A stretch of 46,470 nucleotides of DNA. It comes from Methyloceanibacter sp. GTDB lineage: Bacteria; Pseudomonadota; Alphaproteobacteria; Rhizobiales; Methyloligellaceae. Position 1 is the first letter of the stretch, and each line of letters opens with the position of its first letter. Positions 34,861 through 44,599 of this stretch are shown here, piece by piece. Position numbers and translations under genes: made by a program. The notes under the pieces were generated by a model. The model saw only the letters and a program-made list of their open reading frames with translations, did no database searches and had not been told where the DNA came from. The DNA lies in the NCBI GenBank assembly GCA_030064755.1, contig JASJEH010000013.1, positions 1 through 46,470 on the forward strand, written 5' to 3'.

Positions 34861-36429
34861 ATGAATACTGAGAGAAACGCGCGCGACGAGAAGGATCGCG
34901 TCATTATCTTCGACACCACGCTGCGCGACGGGGAACAGTGTCCCGGCGCCACCATGACCTTTGAGGAAAAGCTGGAGGTCGCGGAACTCCTCGACGAGAT
35001 GGGCGTGGACGTGATTGAGGCCGGATTTCCGATCGCCTCGCAAGGCGACTTTGAGAGCGTTCAGGAAATCGCCCGCCGCGCGAAGAATTCGGTGATTTGC
35101 GGTCTCGCACGGGCGCAACCTGGCGACATTGATCGCTGTGCCGAGGCCATCAAGCCGGCCGCGCGCGGGCGCATTCATACGTTCATCGGCACATCGCCCC
35201 TCCATCGTAAATATCAAATGGATATCGACGAGGCAGAGTGCTTGGCGCGGGTGACAGCCTCCGTTAGCCGCGCCCGTCGCCTCACCGACGATGTCGAGTG
35301 GTCGGCCATGGATGCGACCCGAACTGAGATCGACTTCCTCTGCCGCTGTGTAGAGGCCGCGATCAAGTCCGGTGCTACCACGGTGAATATTCCGGATACC
35401 GTCGGCTATGCCTACCACGACGAGTTCGGCGATTTGATCCGGTTGCTGCAGGAGCGGGTGCCCGGCGCCGACGAGATCATCTTCTCGACCCATTGCCACA
35501 ACGATCTGGGCCTCGCGGTCGCCAATTCTTTGTCTGGCGTAAGTGCCGGGGCGCGGCAGGTTGAGTGCGCTGTCAATGGACTTGGCGAGCGTGCGGGCAA
35601 TGCAGCGCTCGAAGAGATCGTGATGGCGATCCATACGCGCTCCGACATCATGCCGTATTGGACTGGCGTGGATACGACCCATCTGACGCGCGCTTCGAAG
35701 CTCGTCTCGCGGGTAACCGCGTTCCCGGTGCAATACAATAAGGCCATTGTCGGCCGGAACGCCTTCGCCCATGAGAGCGGCATCCATCAGGACGGCGTCC
35801 TCAAACATGCGGGGACGTTCGAGATCATGACGCCGGAAAGCGTGGGCGTGAAGGAGTCCTCGCTCGTGATGGGCAAGCATTCCGGACGTCATGCCTTCCG
35901 GGAGAAGCTGAAGGAACTCGGCTACGAGTTGGGCGACAATGCTTTTGAGGATGCGTTCGTACGGTTCAAGGGTCTGGCAGACGTCAAGAAGCACGTTTAC
36001 GACGAGGACATCGAGGCTCTAGTGGATCAGGAGATCGCTTCTGCGCAGGACCGGATCCGAGTCACGTCGCTGACTGTCATCGCTGGAACTGGCGGTCCAC
36101 AGAAGGCGACGATCACGCTTCATATCGACGACAAACAGCATATGTATGAGGCCGTCGGCGATGGGCCGGTGGACGCGACTTTCAAGGCCATTCGCGCGCT
36201 CGTGCCGCACGAAGCCCGGTTGGCCCTGTATCAGGTTAGCGCCGTGACCGAGGGCACAGATGCCCAGGCCGAGGTGATGGTGCGTCTTGAGGCCGACGGC
36301 AAGATTGCCACAGGCCGCGGGTCGGACACTGACACGATGGTCGCCTCCGCGCGGGCCTATGTCAGCGCGTTGAATAAGCTCCTGGCCCGCGAGGCGCGCC
36401 GGAAACCAGAGACGATGCTCGCCTCTTAG
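34861..36429 (+). CDS. leuA: 2-isopropylmalate synthase
   Basis: A 522-residue enzyme that condenses acetyl-CoA with 2-oxoisovalerate, the committed step to leucine. The catalytic TIM barrel begins VIIFDTTLRDGEQCPGATM; the metal-binding HxH motif is in FSTHCHNDLGLAVAN, and GERAGNAALEEIVMAI and NAFAHESGIHQDGVLKH are the LeuA signatures. The C-terminal regulatory domain (about 390-500) binds leucine for feedback inhibition. ATG 34861 follows AAGGACGAGC. It is separated from the ilv operon by about 3.7 kb but completes the leucine branch fed by it. The upstream leader suggests leucine-responsive expression. Confidence 0.96.
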   Translation: MNTERNARDEKDRVIIFDTTLRDGEQCPGATMTFEEKLEVAELLDEMGVDVIEAGFPIASQGDFESVQEIARRAKNSVICGLARAQPGDIDRCAEAIKPAARGRIHTFIGTSPLHRKYQMDIDEAECLARVTASVSRARRLTDDVEWSAMDATRTEIDFLCRCVEAAIKSGATTVNIPDTVGYAYHDEFGDLIRLLQERVPGADEIIFSTHCHNDLGLAVANSLSGVSAGARQVECAVNGLGERAGNAALEEIVMAIHTRSDIMPYWTGVDTTHLTRASKLVSRVTAFPVQYNKAIVGRNAFAHESGIHQDGVLKHAGTFEIMTPESVGVKESSLVMGKHSGRHAFREKLKELGYELGDNAFEDAFVRFKGLADVKKHVYDEDIEALVDQEIASAQDRIRVTSLTVIAGTGGPQKATITLHIDDKQHMYEAVGDGPVDATFKAIRALVPHEARLALYQVSAVTEGTDAQAEVMVRLEADGKIATGRGSDTDTMVASARAYVSALNKLLAREARRKPETMLAS

Positions 36430-36811
36430 CGGCCTCGTTCGACCTGTCACCAGACCTTGGAGACTCTACCCGTTCCGGCGCCGCTCGCCGGAGGGGCAGC
36501 TCTCTGCGCGGCGATGCTCAGCATCTAGGCAGGATCAGGGTTTGGGTGCTCTGAACGCGCGCACGGCCGGACCTTCACCACCGCTCCGCGCACGACGGAA
36601 AAAAGTTTCCCAAAACAGCCGGTTCACGCATTGCCCATGCGGGAGATTTGACGCAACATACCGGCCGTCGCGGCGGGGTGCGAAACCATTGATTGGGAGC
36701 GTTTTCTGCCGTTGTGGGTGTCTTCATCCGTGATCGGCGGCCAAGCAGCAGACCGATCCGGATATCAGTAACGTGTAAGGCTCGCCGTTAGGCGAGCAGT
36801 TGGGGCGGTGT
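36430..36811 (+). promoter_or_regulatory. mreB upstream region with hairpin beside the ribosome binding site
   Basis: This 382-base gap between leuA and mreB has no supported gene. Its clearest structure is the perfect inverted repeat GCTCGCC (36780-36786), GTTA, GGCGAGC (36791-36797), which ends 14 bases before the mreB ATG and just ahead of the GGGGCGG ribosome binding site. A GC-rich inverted segment GGCGCCGCTCGCCGG lies near 36479. I found no convincing -35/-10 pair. Confidence 0.5.
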
Positions 36812-37843
36812 ATGTTCTCGTGGTTGGGCTCTTCCGCGGACATGGCCATTGATCTCGGCACGGCGAATACGGTCGTCTACGTTCCGGGACGTGGAATAGT
36901 GTTGGACGAGCCCTCCGTTGTCGCTATCGAGCAGCGCGGGGACGATCAGAAAGTCATCGCCGCTGGCCATGAGGCCAAGACGATGCTCGGAAAGACTCCG
37001 ACTAAAATTGAAACTGTTCAGCCACTTCGCGATGGGGTCATTGCGGATTTCAACGCGGCTGAGGAGATGATCAAGTTTTTCATCCGGCGCGTGAATAGGC
37101 GGCGACTGTTTGGCAGCCCGCGGGTCATGATTTGCGTTCCAGCCAGCGCGACTTCGGTCGAGCGCCGCGCGGTCCATGAGGCAGGGCTGTCCGCGGGCGC
37201 CCGGCGGGTCTATCTGATCTCGGAACCTGTCGCAGGCGCGATCGGCGCCGGACTCCCAATCCATGAACCCCGTGGGTCCATGGTGGTCGACATTGGCGGC
37301 GGCACCACAGACATTGCCGTTATGTCCATGGGCAGTGTTATTTATTCCAAGTCGATCCGCACGGCGGGCAATGCCATGGACGAGGCGATCGTCAACTACG
37401 CGCGCTTCAAGCATCACTTGATGATCGGTGCACCGAACGCTGAGGTAGTCAAGAAGGAGTCCGGGTCCGCCGTCGCCAAGGCCAACGGCACCCATGTCGC
37501 AATTCTCCTAAAGGGGCGCGACATGCAGCGCGGCTTTCCGGCTGAGATAACGCTGGGGCCGCATGAGATTGCCGATGCGCTTACTCTGCCGATTCAGCAA
37601 ATCGTTGGGGGCATCCGTCAGGCGCTCGCGGACGTTCCGCCCGAGCTGACGGCCGACATCGCCGAATCGGGTATCTATTTGACTGGCGGCGGCGCGCTTC
37701 TTGAGAAGCTCGACGTAAGGCTCCAGCAAGAAACCGGTGTGAAATTCAAGATTGCAGAGGATCCATTGAGGAGCGTCGTCCGGGGAACCGGCATGGCGCT
37801 AGAGCGTCTCGACGAAATGGCCGATCTGCTGATCAAACCCTAG
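36812..37843 (+). CDS. mreB: Rod shape-determining actin homologue MreB
   Basis: A 343-residue actin-fold ATPase that forms short filaments under the inner membrane and directs lateral wall synthesis. The start MFSWLGSSADMAIDLG is at 36812 with GGGGCGG upstream. Nucleotide-binding loops are MAIDLGTANTVVYVPG (phosphate 1), MVVDIGGGTTDIAV (phosphate 2) and IYLTGGGALLEKLD (adenosine). The hydrophobic MFSWL start can act as a membrane anchor. It is the first gene of the mreBCD-mrdA-rodA operon. Confidence 0.97.
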   Translation: MFSWLGSSADMAIDLGTANTVVYVPGRGIVLDEPSVVAIEQRGDDQKVIAAGHEAKTMLGKTPTKIETVQPLRDGVIADFNAAEEMIKFFIRRVNRRRLFGSPRVMICVPASATSVERRAVHEAGLSAGARRVYLISEPVAGAIGAGLPIHEPRGSMVVDIGGGTTDIAVMSMGSVIYSKSIRTAGNAMDEAIVNYARFKHHLMIGAPNAEVVKKESGSAVAKANGTHVAILLKGRDMQRGFPAEITLGPHEIADALTLPIQQIVGGIRQALADVPPELTADIAESGIYLTGGGALLEKLDVRLQQETGVKFKIAEDPLRSVVRGTGMALERLDEMADLLIKP

Positions 37844-37853
37844 CGGGATGTGC

Positions 37854-37859
37854 TATAAT
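37854..37859 (+). promoter_or_regulatory. Isolated TATAAT in the mreB-mreC gap
   Basis: A perfect -10-like hexamer lies 75 bases before the mreC start. No good -35 element is present at the right distance, so an internal promoter for mreC onward is only a possibility. Confidence 0.25.
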
Positions 37860-37933
37860 TGTCCCGTCTAGGCGCGGGGCACCTAGGTGAGGACCACGGA
37901 CGCCGTCGTGGCGTTCCAAGAGACTGAACGCAA

Positions 37934-38947
37934 ATGTCCAAGCGCAGTCCATCTCTGTTTCAGCGGCACCGGCCCTCCTGGTCGGCACCGGTGGAATTAC
38001 TCAGTTTTGGCCTCTATTTCCTTTGTGCTGTCTTGTTGGTCTTGAGCCGAATCGGCCATGGCGTCTTGGAGGATGCCCGAGACCAGCTGGTGGATCTGTC
38101 GGCCCCCCTGCTCGAGCTGGCATCGGTGCCGGCCGTTGAGGCTCGCCGTGCCGTTGACCGGGTTCGCCTGCATGTAAGCGTTCACAAGAATGCCGTCGAA
38201 GAAATCGACCGGCTGACGAAGGAAAACGAAGAGCTGAAACAGTGGCGCTGGCGGACCCAGCTCCTGGAGCGGAAGGTGGCCCATCTGCGCAAGCTTCTGC
38301 ATGCTGCTGAGGAACCGGCACTCGTCTACGCGACGGGGCAAGTGATCGCCGACGCTCGTGGTCCATTTGTGAGAAGCGCGCTTGTGAATCTTGGACGCAA
38401 CGACGGTTTGAGGATCGGCTATGCGGTCATCAATGGTGACGGGCTCGTCGGGCGCACGGTCGAAGCGGGCGACAGCGTCGCACGCGTTCTCCTCCTGAAC
38501 GATCTCAATAGTCGGATACCGGTCCAGGTGGGCCCCCGCGGGGCACGCGGACTTGCGCTTGGTGATAACAGCGCCGAACTACAGCTTGGATTCGTGCAAG
38601 AGGGTGCGGAAGTTTCGGCAGGCGATGAGGTCTACACGTCAGGCAGCGACGGCGTACTGCCGCGCGGCTTGAGGGTGGGTGTGGTGGTCGGCGAACCGGG
38701 CGCCTTCAAGATCCGTCCCTTCGCGGAACTGAACTCACTCGATGCCGTCAGCGTGCTGTTCTTCGATGCCCCGGCACTAAAGAGAACAGATCCGTCTGTC
38801 GTCGCGGAAAGGCGTGGCGGGGCCCTTTCGGCAACGCCGCGTTTGGAGCCTGAGGAAGACCGGACGGCGTTGGCCCCGCAAGACCCGCTTCCGCCCGTGG
38901 CCGCCATGTCGCCGCCTGTTACGGGCCAGGCGCCAGCCGAGCGATGA
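37934..38947 (+). CDS. mreC: Rod shape-determining protein MreC
   Basis: A 337-residue bitopic protein: a short cytoplasmic N-terminus, one membrane helix (about 23-42, LLSFGLYFLCAVLLVLSRI), a coiled coil (about 70-115, NAVEEIDRLTKENEELKQW), and the periplasmic beta-barrel domain (VYATGQVIADARGPFVRSAL, then VQEGAEVSAGDEVYTSG and LPRGLRVGVV). It scaffolds PBP2 and activates RodA-PBP2. A Pro/Ala-rich tail ends the protein. The stop overlaps the mreD start by four bases. Confidence 0.94.
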   Translation: MSKRSPSLFQRHRPSWSAPVELLSFGLYFLCAVLLVLSRIGHGVLEDARDQLVDLSAPLLELASVPAVEARRAVDRVRLHVSVHKNAVEEIDRLTKENEELKQWRWRTQLLERKVAHLRKLLHAAEEPALVYATGQVIADARGPFVRSALVNLGRNDGLRIGYAVINGDGLVGRTVEAGDSVARVLLLNDLNSRIPVQVGPRGARGLALGDNSAELQLGFVQEGAEVSAGDEVYTSGSDGVLPRGLRVGVVVGEPGAFKIRPFAELNSLDAVSVLFFDAPALKRTDPSVVAERRGGALSATPRLEPEEDRTALAPQDPLPPVAAMSPPVTGQAPAER

Positions 38948-39453
38948 CGCGGTTTCTCCCTGCGCTTTCGGTCCTGATCGCGGTGGTCGCTACTGCCGTC
39001 CCTTGGGGCTTGCCGGCCGATGCCACGTTCATCCTACCCTTGCTGGTCGTCATGATGGTCTTCTGCTGGCGTGCGATTCCGGGCACAGAGCTACACCCGG
39101 CAGCAGCTGCCGTTTTAGGATTGCTGGCGGACCTTCTGTCCGGTGGCCCATTGGGCTTCTGGGCGCTGATGTGCCTAGCCGCAGCGACAATTGGGTTGAA
39201 GCCCGGCTCTTTTCGCGAGCGCCGTGATGTTTGGCTACAGTGGCTGACCTGGACGGCGTTCATATCCGTACTCGGACTGTTCGGCTGGCTGCTGGCAAGC
39301 CTCTACTACCTCCGCTGGATTGATTGGTGGCCGATTCTCTTCGGCGTCGTGACCTCGATCGTCGTGTTCCCGGTCGTGCTGTATGGGCTGCTTTGGGTTC
39401 AGTCCGGACGTATCGGGCATTCGCGGCGCACGATCTTCCGGAGCGCCTCATGA
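38944..39453 (+). CDS. mreD: Rod shape-determining protein MreD
   Basis: A 169-residue integral membrane protein with about five helices (FLPALSVLIAVVATAVPWGL, FILPLLVVMMVFCW, LGLLADLLSGGPLGFWALM, FISVLGLFGWLLASLYYL, LFGVVTSIVVFPVVLYGLL). The LLADLLSGGPLGFWAL segment is the conserved MreD core. It overlaps mreC and mrdA by four bases each (ATGA), supporting tight co-translation. MreD is poorly conserved in sequence, so context adds to the call. Confidence 0.9.
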   Translation: MTRFLPALSVLIAVVATAVPWGLPADATFILPLLVVMMVFCWRAIPGTELHPAAAAVLGLLADLLSGGPLGFWALMCLAAATIGLKPGSFRERRDVWLQWLTWTAFISVLGLFGWLLASLYYLRWIDWWPILFGVVTSIVVFPVVLYGLLWVQSGRIGHSRRTIFRSAS

Positions 39454-41345
39454 GAAGACCTAAGGCGCTGCACTACGGGGCGAAGAAGAAGCCCGATTAC
39501 GCTCGGAAGCAAAGCTATCGCTTTTCTCGGCGAGCGCTCTTAGTTGGCGGGGCGCAGGTCGGACTGTTTGGTCTCCTAGGTTGGCGCTTGCACCAACTCC
39601 AGATCCGGGAGGCATCCGACTACCGGCTGCTTTCCGACGAGAACAGGCTGATGATCCAGCTCTCGGCGCCGTCCCGTGGGTCCATCCGCGACCGCACGGG
39701 TGCGATGCTCGCAGAGGATAAAGAGAACCTGCGTCTGCTCGTTGTGCCCGCCTTCTGCAAGAGCCTCCCGGACACGCTCGATAGACTGTCGCGGATCGTG
39801 ACGATTTCTCGGGCAACGCGCGACCGCGTCATGCGGGCCGCTGCGCGTCAGAGCGGTTACTATCCAGTGCTCGTGGCCGAAGGCCTAACGTGGCGTCAGT
39901 TCGCGCTGCTCAACGTCTTAGCGCCCCAAATTCCAGGGCTTCAGACTGACCGTTCGGCTTTTCGCCGATACCACCACGCGCGGCCGATGGCGCATCTTGT
40001 GGGCTATGTGGGTATGGCCGGCAAGGAAGAGGTGGACCTCGATCCGGTCATGCGACTCCCCGGATTCCGAGCAGGCCGGGCAGGAGTCGAGAAGACGTTC
40101 GACGAGCAGCTGCGCGGCACGCCCGGTACGCAGCAATACGAAGTGGATGCCCGCGGGCGTGTGGTCCGCGAGCTAGGGTCGACGCCGAGCACGCCCGGCA
40201 AGGACCTCGTCCTTAGCATTGACCACCATCTTCAGGCCGTCGCGCAGGAGCGGTTGAAGGAGCACCGCGTTGCTTCGGTGGTCGTGCTTGATGTGGAGAC
40301 GGGTGCAATCCTTGCCTTGGCGTCAACGCCAACATTCGATCCCAACGACGTCGTCTTCAAAGTCGATCCCAAAGCATGGAGCCGGATTGCGCGCGACAGA
40401 GACCAACCGCTCCAGAACCGGGCTATTCGTGGCCAGTACCCGCCGGGATCCACCTTCAAGGTCGTCACGGCCCTTGCAGGGCTGCATGCAGGCGTGATCG
40501 ACACCCGCGAGACAATGCGTTGCCCCGGGGTTTACACAATGGGCCGCGCTCGGTTTCGGTGTTGGAAGGCCCATGGCGGCGGCATCGACATACATGAGGC
40601 CCTCAAGCAATCCTGCGATGTGTATTTTTACGAAACCGCCAAGCGGATGGGCATCAACCACTTGGCGTCTGTCTCACGGCATCTTGGTCTTGGCCGGGTC
40701 TATGATTGCGGGCTTCCGGAGCAGAAGGAGGGGATTATTCCGGACGTTGCCTGGAAGCGGGCGCGGTTCATGCAGCCATGGTATGGCGGCGAGACCGTCA
40801 TCGCCGGCATCGGCCAGGGATTTGTATCTTCAACGCCCCTCCAGCTTGCGGTGATGACCGCGCGCGTGGCTACGGGCCGCGCCGTCTTGCCGAAGCTCGT
40901 ACTGACGCCCGACGATCCAAAGCCGGACTGGCCAGAGCTTGAACTCGATCCCAAACATCTGGAGATTGTGCGCAAGGGCATGTTCGGCGTTGTCAACGAA
41001 CCGCGCGGCACAGCGCGCCGGTCAGCGCTCAAGATCCCGGGGGTCACGATGGCGGGCAAAACCGGAACCTCGCAGGTCGTCAATGCGCACAACGAGCACA
41101 AGCTTTCCGCCTACGAGCGGGAGACCCACGCGCTCTTCATAGGCTACGCACCGTTTGACAACCCTCGCTACGCTGCCGCGTGCTGTGTCGAACACGGGGG
41201 TGGCGGCTCGAGTGCCGCAGCGCCCATTGTCAAGGACGTAATGACGGAAGCGCTGCTGAACGATTCGGCGCGGGCACCGGTTTTCGCAGGGCTCAGCAGG
41301 GATGAGGTTGCTAATCAGGTTGCCGTCGTGGGAGATGGCGGATGA
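39450..41345 (+). CDS. mrdA: Penicillin-binding protein 2 (elongation-specific transpeptidase)
   Basis: A 631-residue class B PBP from ATG 39450, chosen because it forms the ATGA overlap with the mreD stop; an open frame to 39324 lies inside mreD. It has a basic cytoplasmic start and a membrane anchor (ALLVGGAQVGLFGLLGWRLH), then the pedestal domain (LSAPSRGSIRDRTGAMLAED). The transpeptidase domain carries SxxK in YPPGSTFKVVTALAG, SxD in LKQSCDVYFYE, and KTGT in MAGKTGTSQVV. It cross-links peptidoglycan during lateral growth with RodA. The stop overlaps the rodA start. Confidence 0.96.
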   Translation: MRRPKALHYGAKKKPDYARKQSYRFSRRALLVGGAQVGLFGLLGWRLHQLQIREASDYRLLSDENRLMIQLSAPSRGSIRDRTGAMLAEDKENLRLLVVPAFCKSLPDTLDRLSRIVTISRATRDRVMRAAARQSGYYPVLVAEGLTWRQFALLNVLAPQIPGLQTDRSAFRRYHHARPMAHLVGYVGMAGKEEVDLDPVMRLPGFRAGRAGVEKTFDEQLRGTPGTQQYEVDARGRVVRELGSTPSTPGKDLVLSIDHHLQAVAQERLKEHRVASVVVLDVETGAILALASTPTFDPNDVVFKVDPKAWSRIARDRDQPLQNRAIRGQYPPGSTFKVVTALAGLHAGVIDTRETMRCPGVYTMGRARFRCWKAHGGGIDIHEALKQSCDVYFYETAKRMGINHLASVSRHLGLGRVYDCGLPEQKEGIIPDVAWKRARFMQPWYGGETVIAGIGQGFVSSTPLQLAVMTARVATGRAVLPKLVLTPDDPKPDWPELELDPKHLEIVRKGMFGVVNEPRGTARRSALKIPGVTMAGKTGTSQVVNAHNEHKLSAYERETHALFIGYAPFDNPRYAAACCVEHGGGGSSAAAPIVKDVMTEALLNDSARAPVFAGLSRDEVANQVAVVGDGG

Positions 41346-42496
41346 AGATGCTCTTCGCTCAGGCTCCTGCTGCAAAGCTCGACCTGGCCAAGAAGCTCCT
41401 GCTGCTGAATTGGCCGTTTCTGGCGCTGATCACCGCGATCGTCCTTGTGGGTGTTGCCGCGCTCTACTCGGTAGCTGGTGGTTCGTTCGATCCTTGGGCC
41501 TCACGCCAGGTCATGCGCTATTGCTTCGGGCTCGCGCTTCTATTCGCGATCGCGTTCTCGGATATCAGATGGTGGCTGAAGGGTGCTTACCCGTTGTTCC
41601 TGCTTGCACTTGGGCTGATGGTCCTCGTGCCGTTCATCGGCGTGGAAAGCGGCGGCGCGCGCCGTTGGCTGGGCGTCGGCGAGATGAGCTTCCAGCCCTC
41701 GGAAATGATGAAGATCGCCTTGGTGCTCGCCATCGCGCGGTATTATCAATGGCTGCCGCCGGAAAAGATCTGGCGGCCCGATGCGCTGATTCCGCCGCTC
41801 TTGATGATCGGAGTGCCGGCTCTGTTGGCGCTGCTCCAACCTGATCTTGGCACGGCCGCGCTCTTCGCGATCATTGGCGCAGGCATGATGTTCCTTGCCG
41901 GGGTAAGCTGGTTCTACTTCGGCGGGGCGATCGTGGCGGTCGTGGTGGCGTTACCTTATGCCTGGGAAATGCTGCACGACTATCAAAAGCAGCGCGTCCT
42001 GACCTTCTTCGATCCACATACAGATCCACTCGGGTCCGGGTACCACATACTCCAGTCCAAGATCGCCATCGGATCCGGAGGCTTGAGCGGAAAAGGGTTC
42101 ATGAACGGGACCCAGGCACAGCTCAATTTCCTGCCCGAGAAGCACACCGACTTCATTTTCACCATGTTTTCCGAGGAAATGGGCTTTGTTGGCGCCATGA
42201 TTCTCTTGGCGCTCTATCTGCTCGCGCTTGTGTTCATCACCTTCATGGCGCTCCGCTGCCGCAGCATGTTTGCCAAGCTCGTCGCCGGCGGCATGGGCCT
42301 GACACTGTTCGCTTACGTGTTCATCAATGTTGCTATGGTGACGGGGCTCATGCCGGTCGTGGGCGTGCCGCTGCCACTCGTCTCCTACGGGGGCACGTCG
42401 ATGTTGACGATGATGATCGGCTTCGGTTTCGTGTTGAACGCCCACGTGAACCGACGGGTGACGTTCCGGCAGTCCGAACTCGGCGGCCTCTGGTGA
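41342..42496 (+). CDS. rodA: SEDS-family peptidoglycan glycosyltransferase RodA
   Basis: A 384-residue polytopic protein with about ten membrane helices. SEDS hallmarks are present: GGARRWLGVGEMSFQPSEMMK, LLQPDLGTAALF with the key Asp, the extracellular FLPEKHTDFIFTMFSEEMGF, and PLPLVSYGGTSMLTMM. RodA polymerises lipid II into glycan strands in complex with PBP2. It overlaps mrdA by four bases and ends the operon. A 7-bp hairpin (GGCGCTT/AAGCGCC, 42566-42582) lies downstream without a T-run and may mark the transcript end. Confidence 0.96.
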   Translation: MKMLFAQAPAAKLDLAKKLLLLNWPFLALITAIVLVGVAALYSVAGGSFDPWASRQVMRYCFGLALLFAIAFSDIRWWLKGAYPLFLLALGLMVLVPFIGVESGGARRWLGVGEMSFQPSEMMKIALVLAIARYYQWLPPEKIWRPDALIPPLLMIGVPALLALLQPDLGTAALFAIIGAGMMFLAGVSWFYFGGAIVAVVVALPYAWEMLHDYQKQRVLTFFDPHTDPLGSGYHILQSKIAIGSGGLSGKGFMNGTQAQLNFLPEKHTDFIFTMFSEEMGFVGAMILLALYLLALVFITFMALRCRSMFAKLVAGGMGLTLFAYVFINVAMVTGLMPVVGVPLPLVSYGGTSMLTMMIGFGFVLNAHVNRRVTFRQSELGGLW

Positions 42497-42637
42497 GTGA
42501 ACGTCCCTTTTTGACTTAGCCGATCTGGACAGGATGCCTCTCGGAGTGGTAAACGCACGACCCTCGGCGCTTCCGAAGCGCCAGACCAGAGCGGTCACGA
42601 CGCGTGACAAGCGTATCGACGCGACACAGGGCTCTGA

Positions 42638-42713
<76 letters not shown>

Positions 42714-43123
42714 GGGCCTGCCCTGAATCACATTAGATCAACCGCTCACGGGCCGTGGTTCAGCACAATTGGCGGTCGTGTCGTCGTGGCTTGGAAGCCC
42801 GAGCGCTTGCTAACAGCGTACCGCGAATGCGCAACAATCGGCGCAACGCAGGTTATCGAAGACGCGCTGCGTTGGATATAGCGGCGTGTGAGCGCTCCAC
42901 AGCACTCCGAAGCGCTACGGCGCTACCAGGGAACAGCTTATCGCGCCAAGCTCCACCGGCTATGCGGCACCGTCCACGGAATGTTGATGTCGTCGTGATT
43001 GGTGACGAGGCGCATTTCGGAGGACAATGCATCGACAGACTAAGCTGCTCTCCTGTCTCAGCCTCAGTAGGCTGATCATTTAGCGGGCAGCTGCGCTTGC
43101 GCGCGTATCTCTGGCTTTTCGAC
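42714..43123. other. 410-base gap after tRNA-Lys with no supported gene
   Basis: Small frames on both strands have no recognisable content, no clear ribosome binding site and no typical start. There is no duplicated tRNA end and no hairpin followed by T residues. A promoter for the DUF3179 gene is expected in it but no convincing one was found. Confidence 0.5.
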
Positions 43124-44539
43124 ATGATGAACTGGTCACACAGTCGGTCCCATATGGTCTCAGCAATTCGTTTCCACCCCCGCGTTGTCTTGATTGCGTC
43201 GTGTGTCGCGATTGCGGTTTTCTGGTCTTACGGCTCGAAAGCCGAGGAGACGCCGGAGTTGCCGTCCTATGTGATCAAGAAGTTCGGCGAACCTCCCACA
43301 GTGCCCAGCGGGCCGCTTTCCGAGGACCTGCGGGCGGCAGTGAAAACAGCCTTTGTTGACAGCATGGTGCAACAGGTCTGGGGGCCGGACCAGAAACTGG
43401 CATTGGATAAGGTCAGCGCTTCAAAGGACCCGCGGCTCGTTTGGATCATTAGCGACATGCTCCGCTTTATATCCGAGCGAGAGCTGAACGAGACCCTCAC
43501 CGACGCGGCAGCGCGCCTCTTGGACAAGGACCTGCCGTTGCGCAACAACTGGGGCGTCATTACCGACCACCTCATTGCATGGGACATACCGGCGCCTCCC
43601 GACTATCTGACCGCAAAGCGCGCAATTTTCACGAGCGTTCTGCCGGCATGGGACAAACTGTTCGTCGAAGGCACGATCGACTGGCGCCACGTCTCGTGGG
43701 GTGGCGTACAGATCGATGATCGTGGCTTCGACAAAACAGACGAACCCTGCAATTGCATCCCGGCCACTGACAACCCGGAAGTGAGCAGTGCAGAGGAGGC
43801 CACATGGCTGAAAGACGACGACATCGTCTTCGGCATTGAGGTGAACGGAGAATACCGCGCTTATCCTCGGCGCATCATGGAAGTGCGCGAACTGGTCAAC
43901 GATACGTTGGGCGGAAGAGACCTTGGGATACCGTACTGCACGTTATGCGGTTCAGCTCAGGCCTATTTCACGGATCAATTGCCTGATGGCGTTGACCGGC
44001 CGGTGTTGCGCACGTCTGGCCTACTCATTCGGTCAAACAAGGTCATGTATGACCTGAATACCTTCTCGGTCTTCGACACGTTTCGGGGCCATGCCGTAAC
44101 GGGCCCTTTAGCGGAGAAGCAACTGCAACTCAAACAGGCCACGGTCGTTACGACCGACTGGGGAACGTGGAAGAAGGAGCACCCCGAAACGACCGTGCTT
44201 GTCGAAGCGCTGGCACTGGGACGGGACTTTGACTTTCGCAACACGCGGGATGCTCGTGGACCGATTTTTCCAGTCGGCGATGTCGATCCACGTCTGCCGG
44301 TTCATGAAGATATCATCGGCGTTGTCGCTTCATCGGGTAAGCCGGTGGCCTTCCAGCGCAGCAAGGCCATCGCAGCCTTGAAGCAGGGCGATGAGATTGC
44401 TTATGAGAGTGTCAGGTTGCAACTTGATGCGGGCGGCGTAAAAGTCGTTGATGCAGATGGCGCCGATCTTGGCAGCCATCAGGCCTTTTGGTTCGCTTGG
44501 TCCCAGTTCTATCCCAAAACGGCCCTATGGCCCGAGTGA
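43124..44539 (+). CDS. Exported DUF3179 domain protein
   Basis: About 471 residues. Possible starts are ATG 43124, 43127 or 43154; none has a good ribosome binding site. A membrane or signal segment (VVLIASCVAIAVFWSYGSKA) follows. The middle has the DUF3179 core: WLKDDDIVFGIEVNGEYRAYP, then GIPYCTLCGSAQAYFTD with paired cysteines, and a second Cys pair earlier (DEPCNCIPATD). VMYDLNTFSVFDTFRG and DWGTWKKEHPET are family-typical. The function of DUF3179 proteins is unknown; the Cys pairs could bind metal or form disulfides. It is monocistronic, converging on the phasin gene. Confidence 0.82.
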   Translation: MMNWSHSRSHMVSAIRFHPRVVLIASCVAIAVFWSYGSKAEETPELPSYVIKKFGEPPTVPSGPLSEDLRAAVKTAFVDSMVQQVWGPDQKLALDKVSASKDPRLVWIISDMLRFISERELNETLTDAAARLLDKDLPLRNNWGVITDHLIAWDIPAPPDYLTAKRAIFTSVLPAWDKLFVEGTIDWRHVSWGGVQIDDRGFDKTDEPCNCIPATDNPEVSSAEEATWLKDDDIVFGIEVNGEYRAYPRRIMEVRELVNDTLGGRDLGIPYCTLCGSAQAYFTDQLPDGVDRPVLRTSGLLIRSNKVMYDLNTFSVFDTFRGHAVTGPLAEKQLQLKQATVVTTDWGTWKKEHPETTVLVEALALGRDFDFRNTRDARGPIFPVGDVDPRLPVHEDIIGVVASSGKPVAFQRSKAIAALKQGDEIAYESVRLQLDAGGVKVVDADGADLGSHQAFWFAWSQFYPKTALWPE

Positions 44540-44599
44540 GCTAGAGTGAGTTGGCGACACGCTCAGAATGCTGCGTTTGCCGTGCGATGTGTATGCAAG

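Noticed and set aside
34846-35994. 382-residue minus-strand frame
   Set aside because: It is antisense to leuA; the sequence has no recognisable motif.
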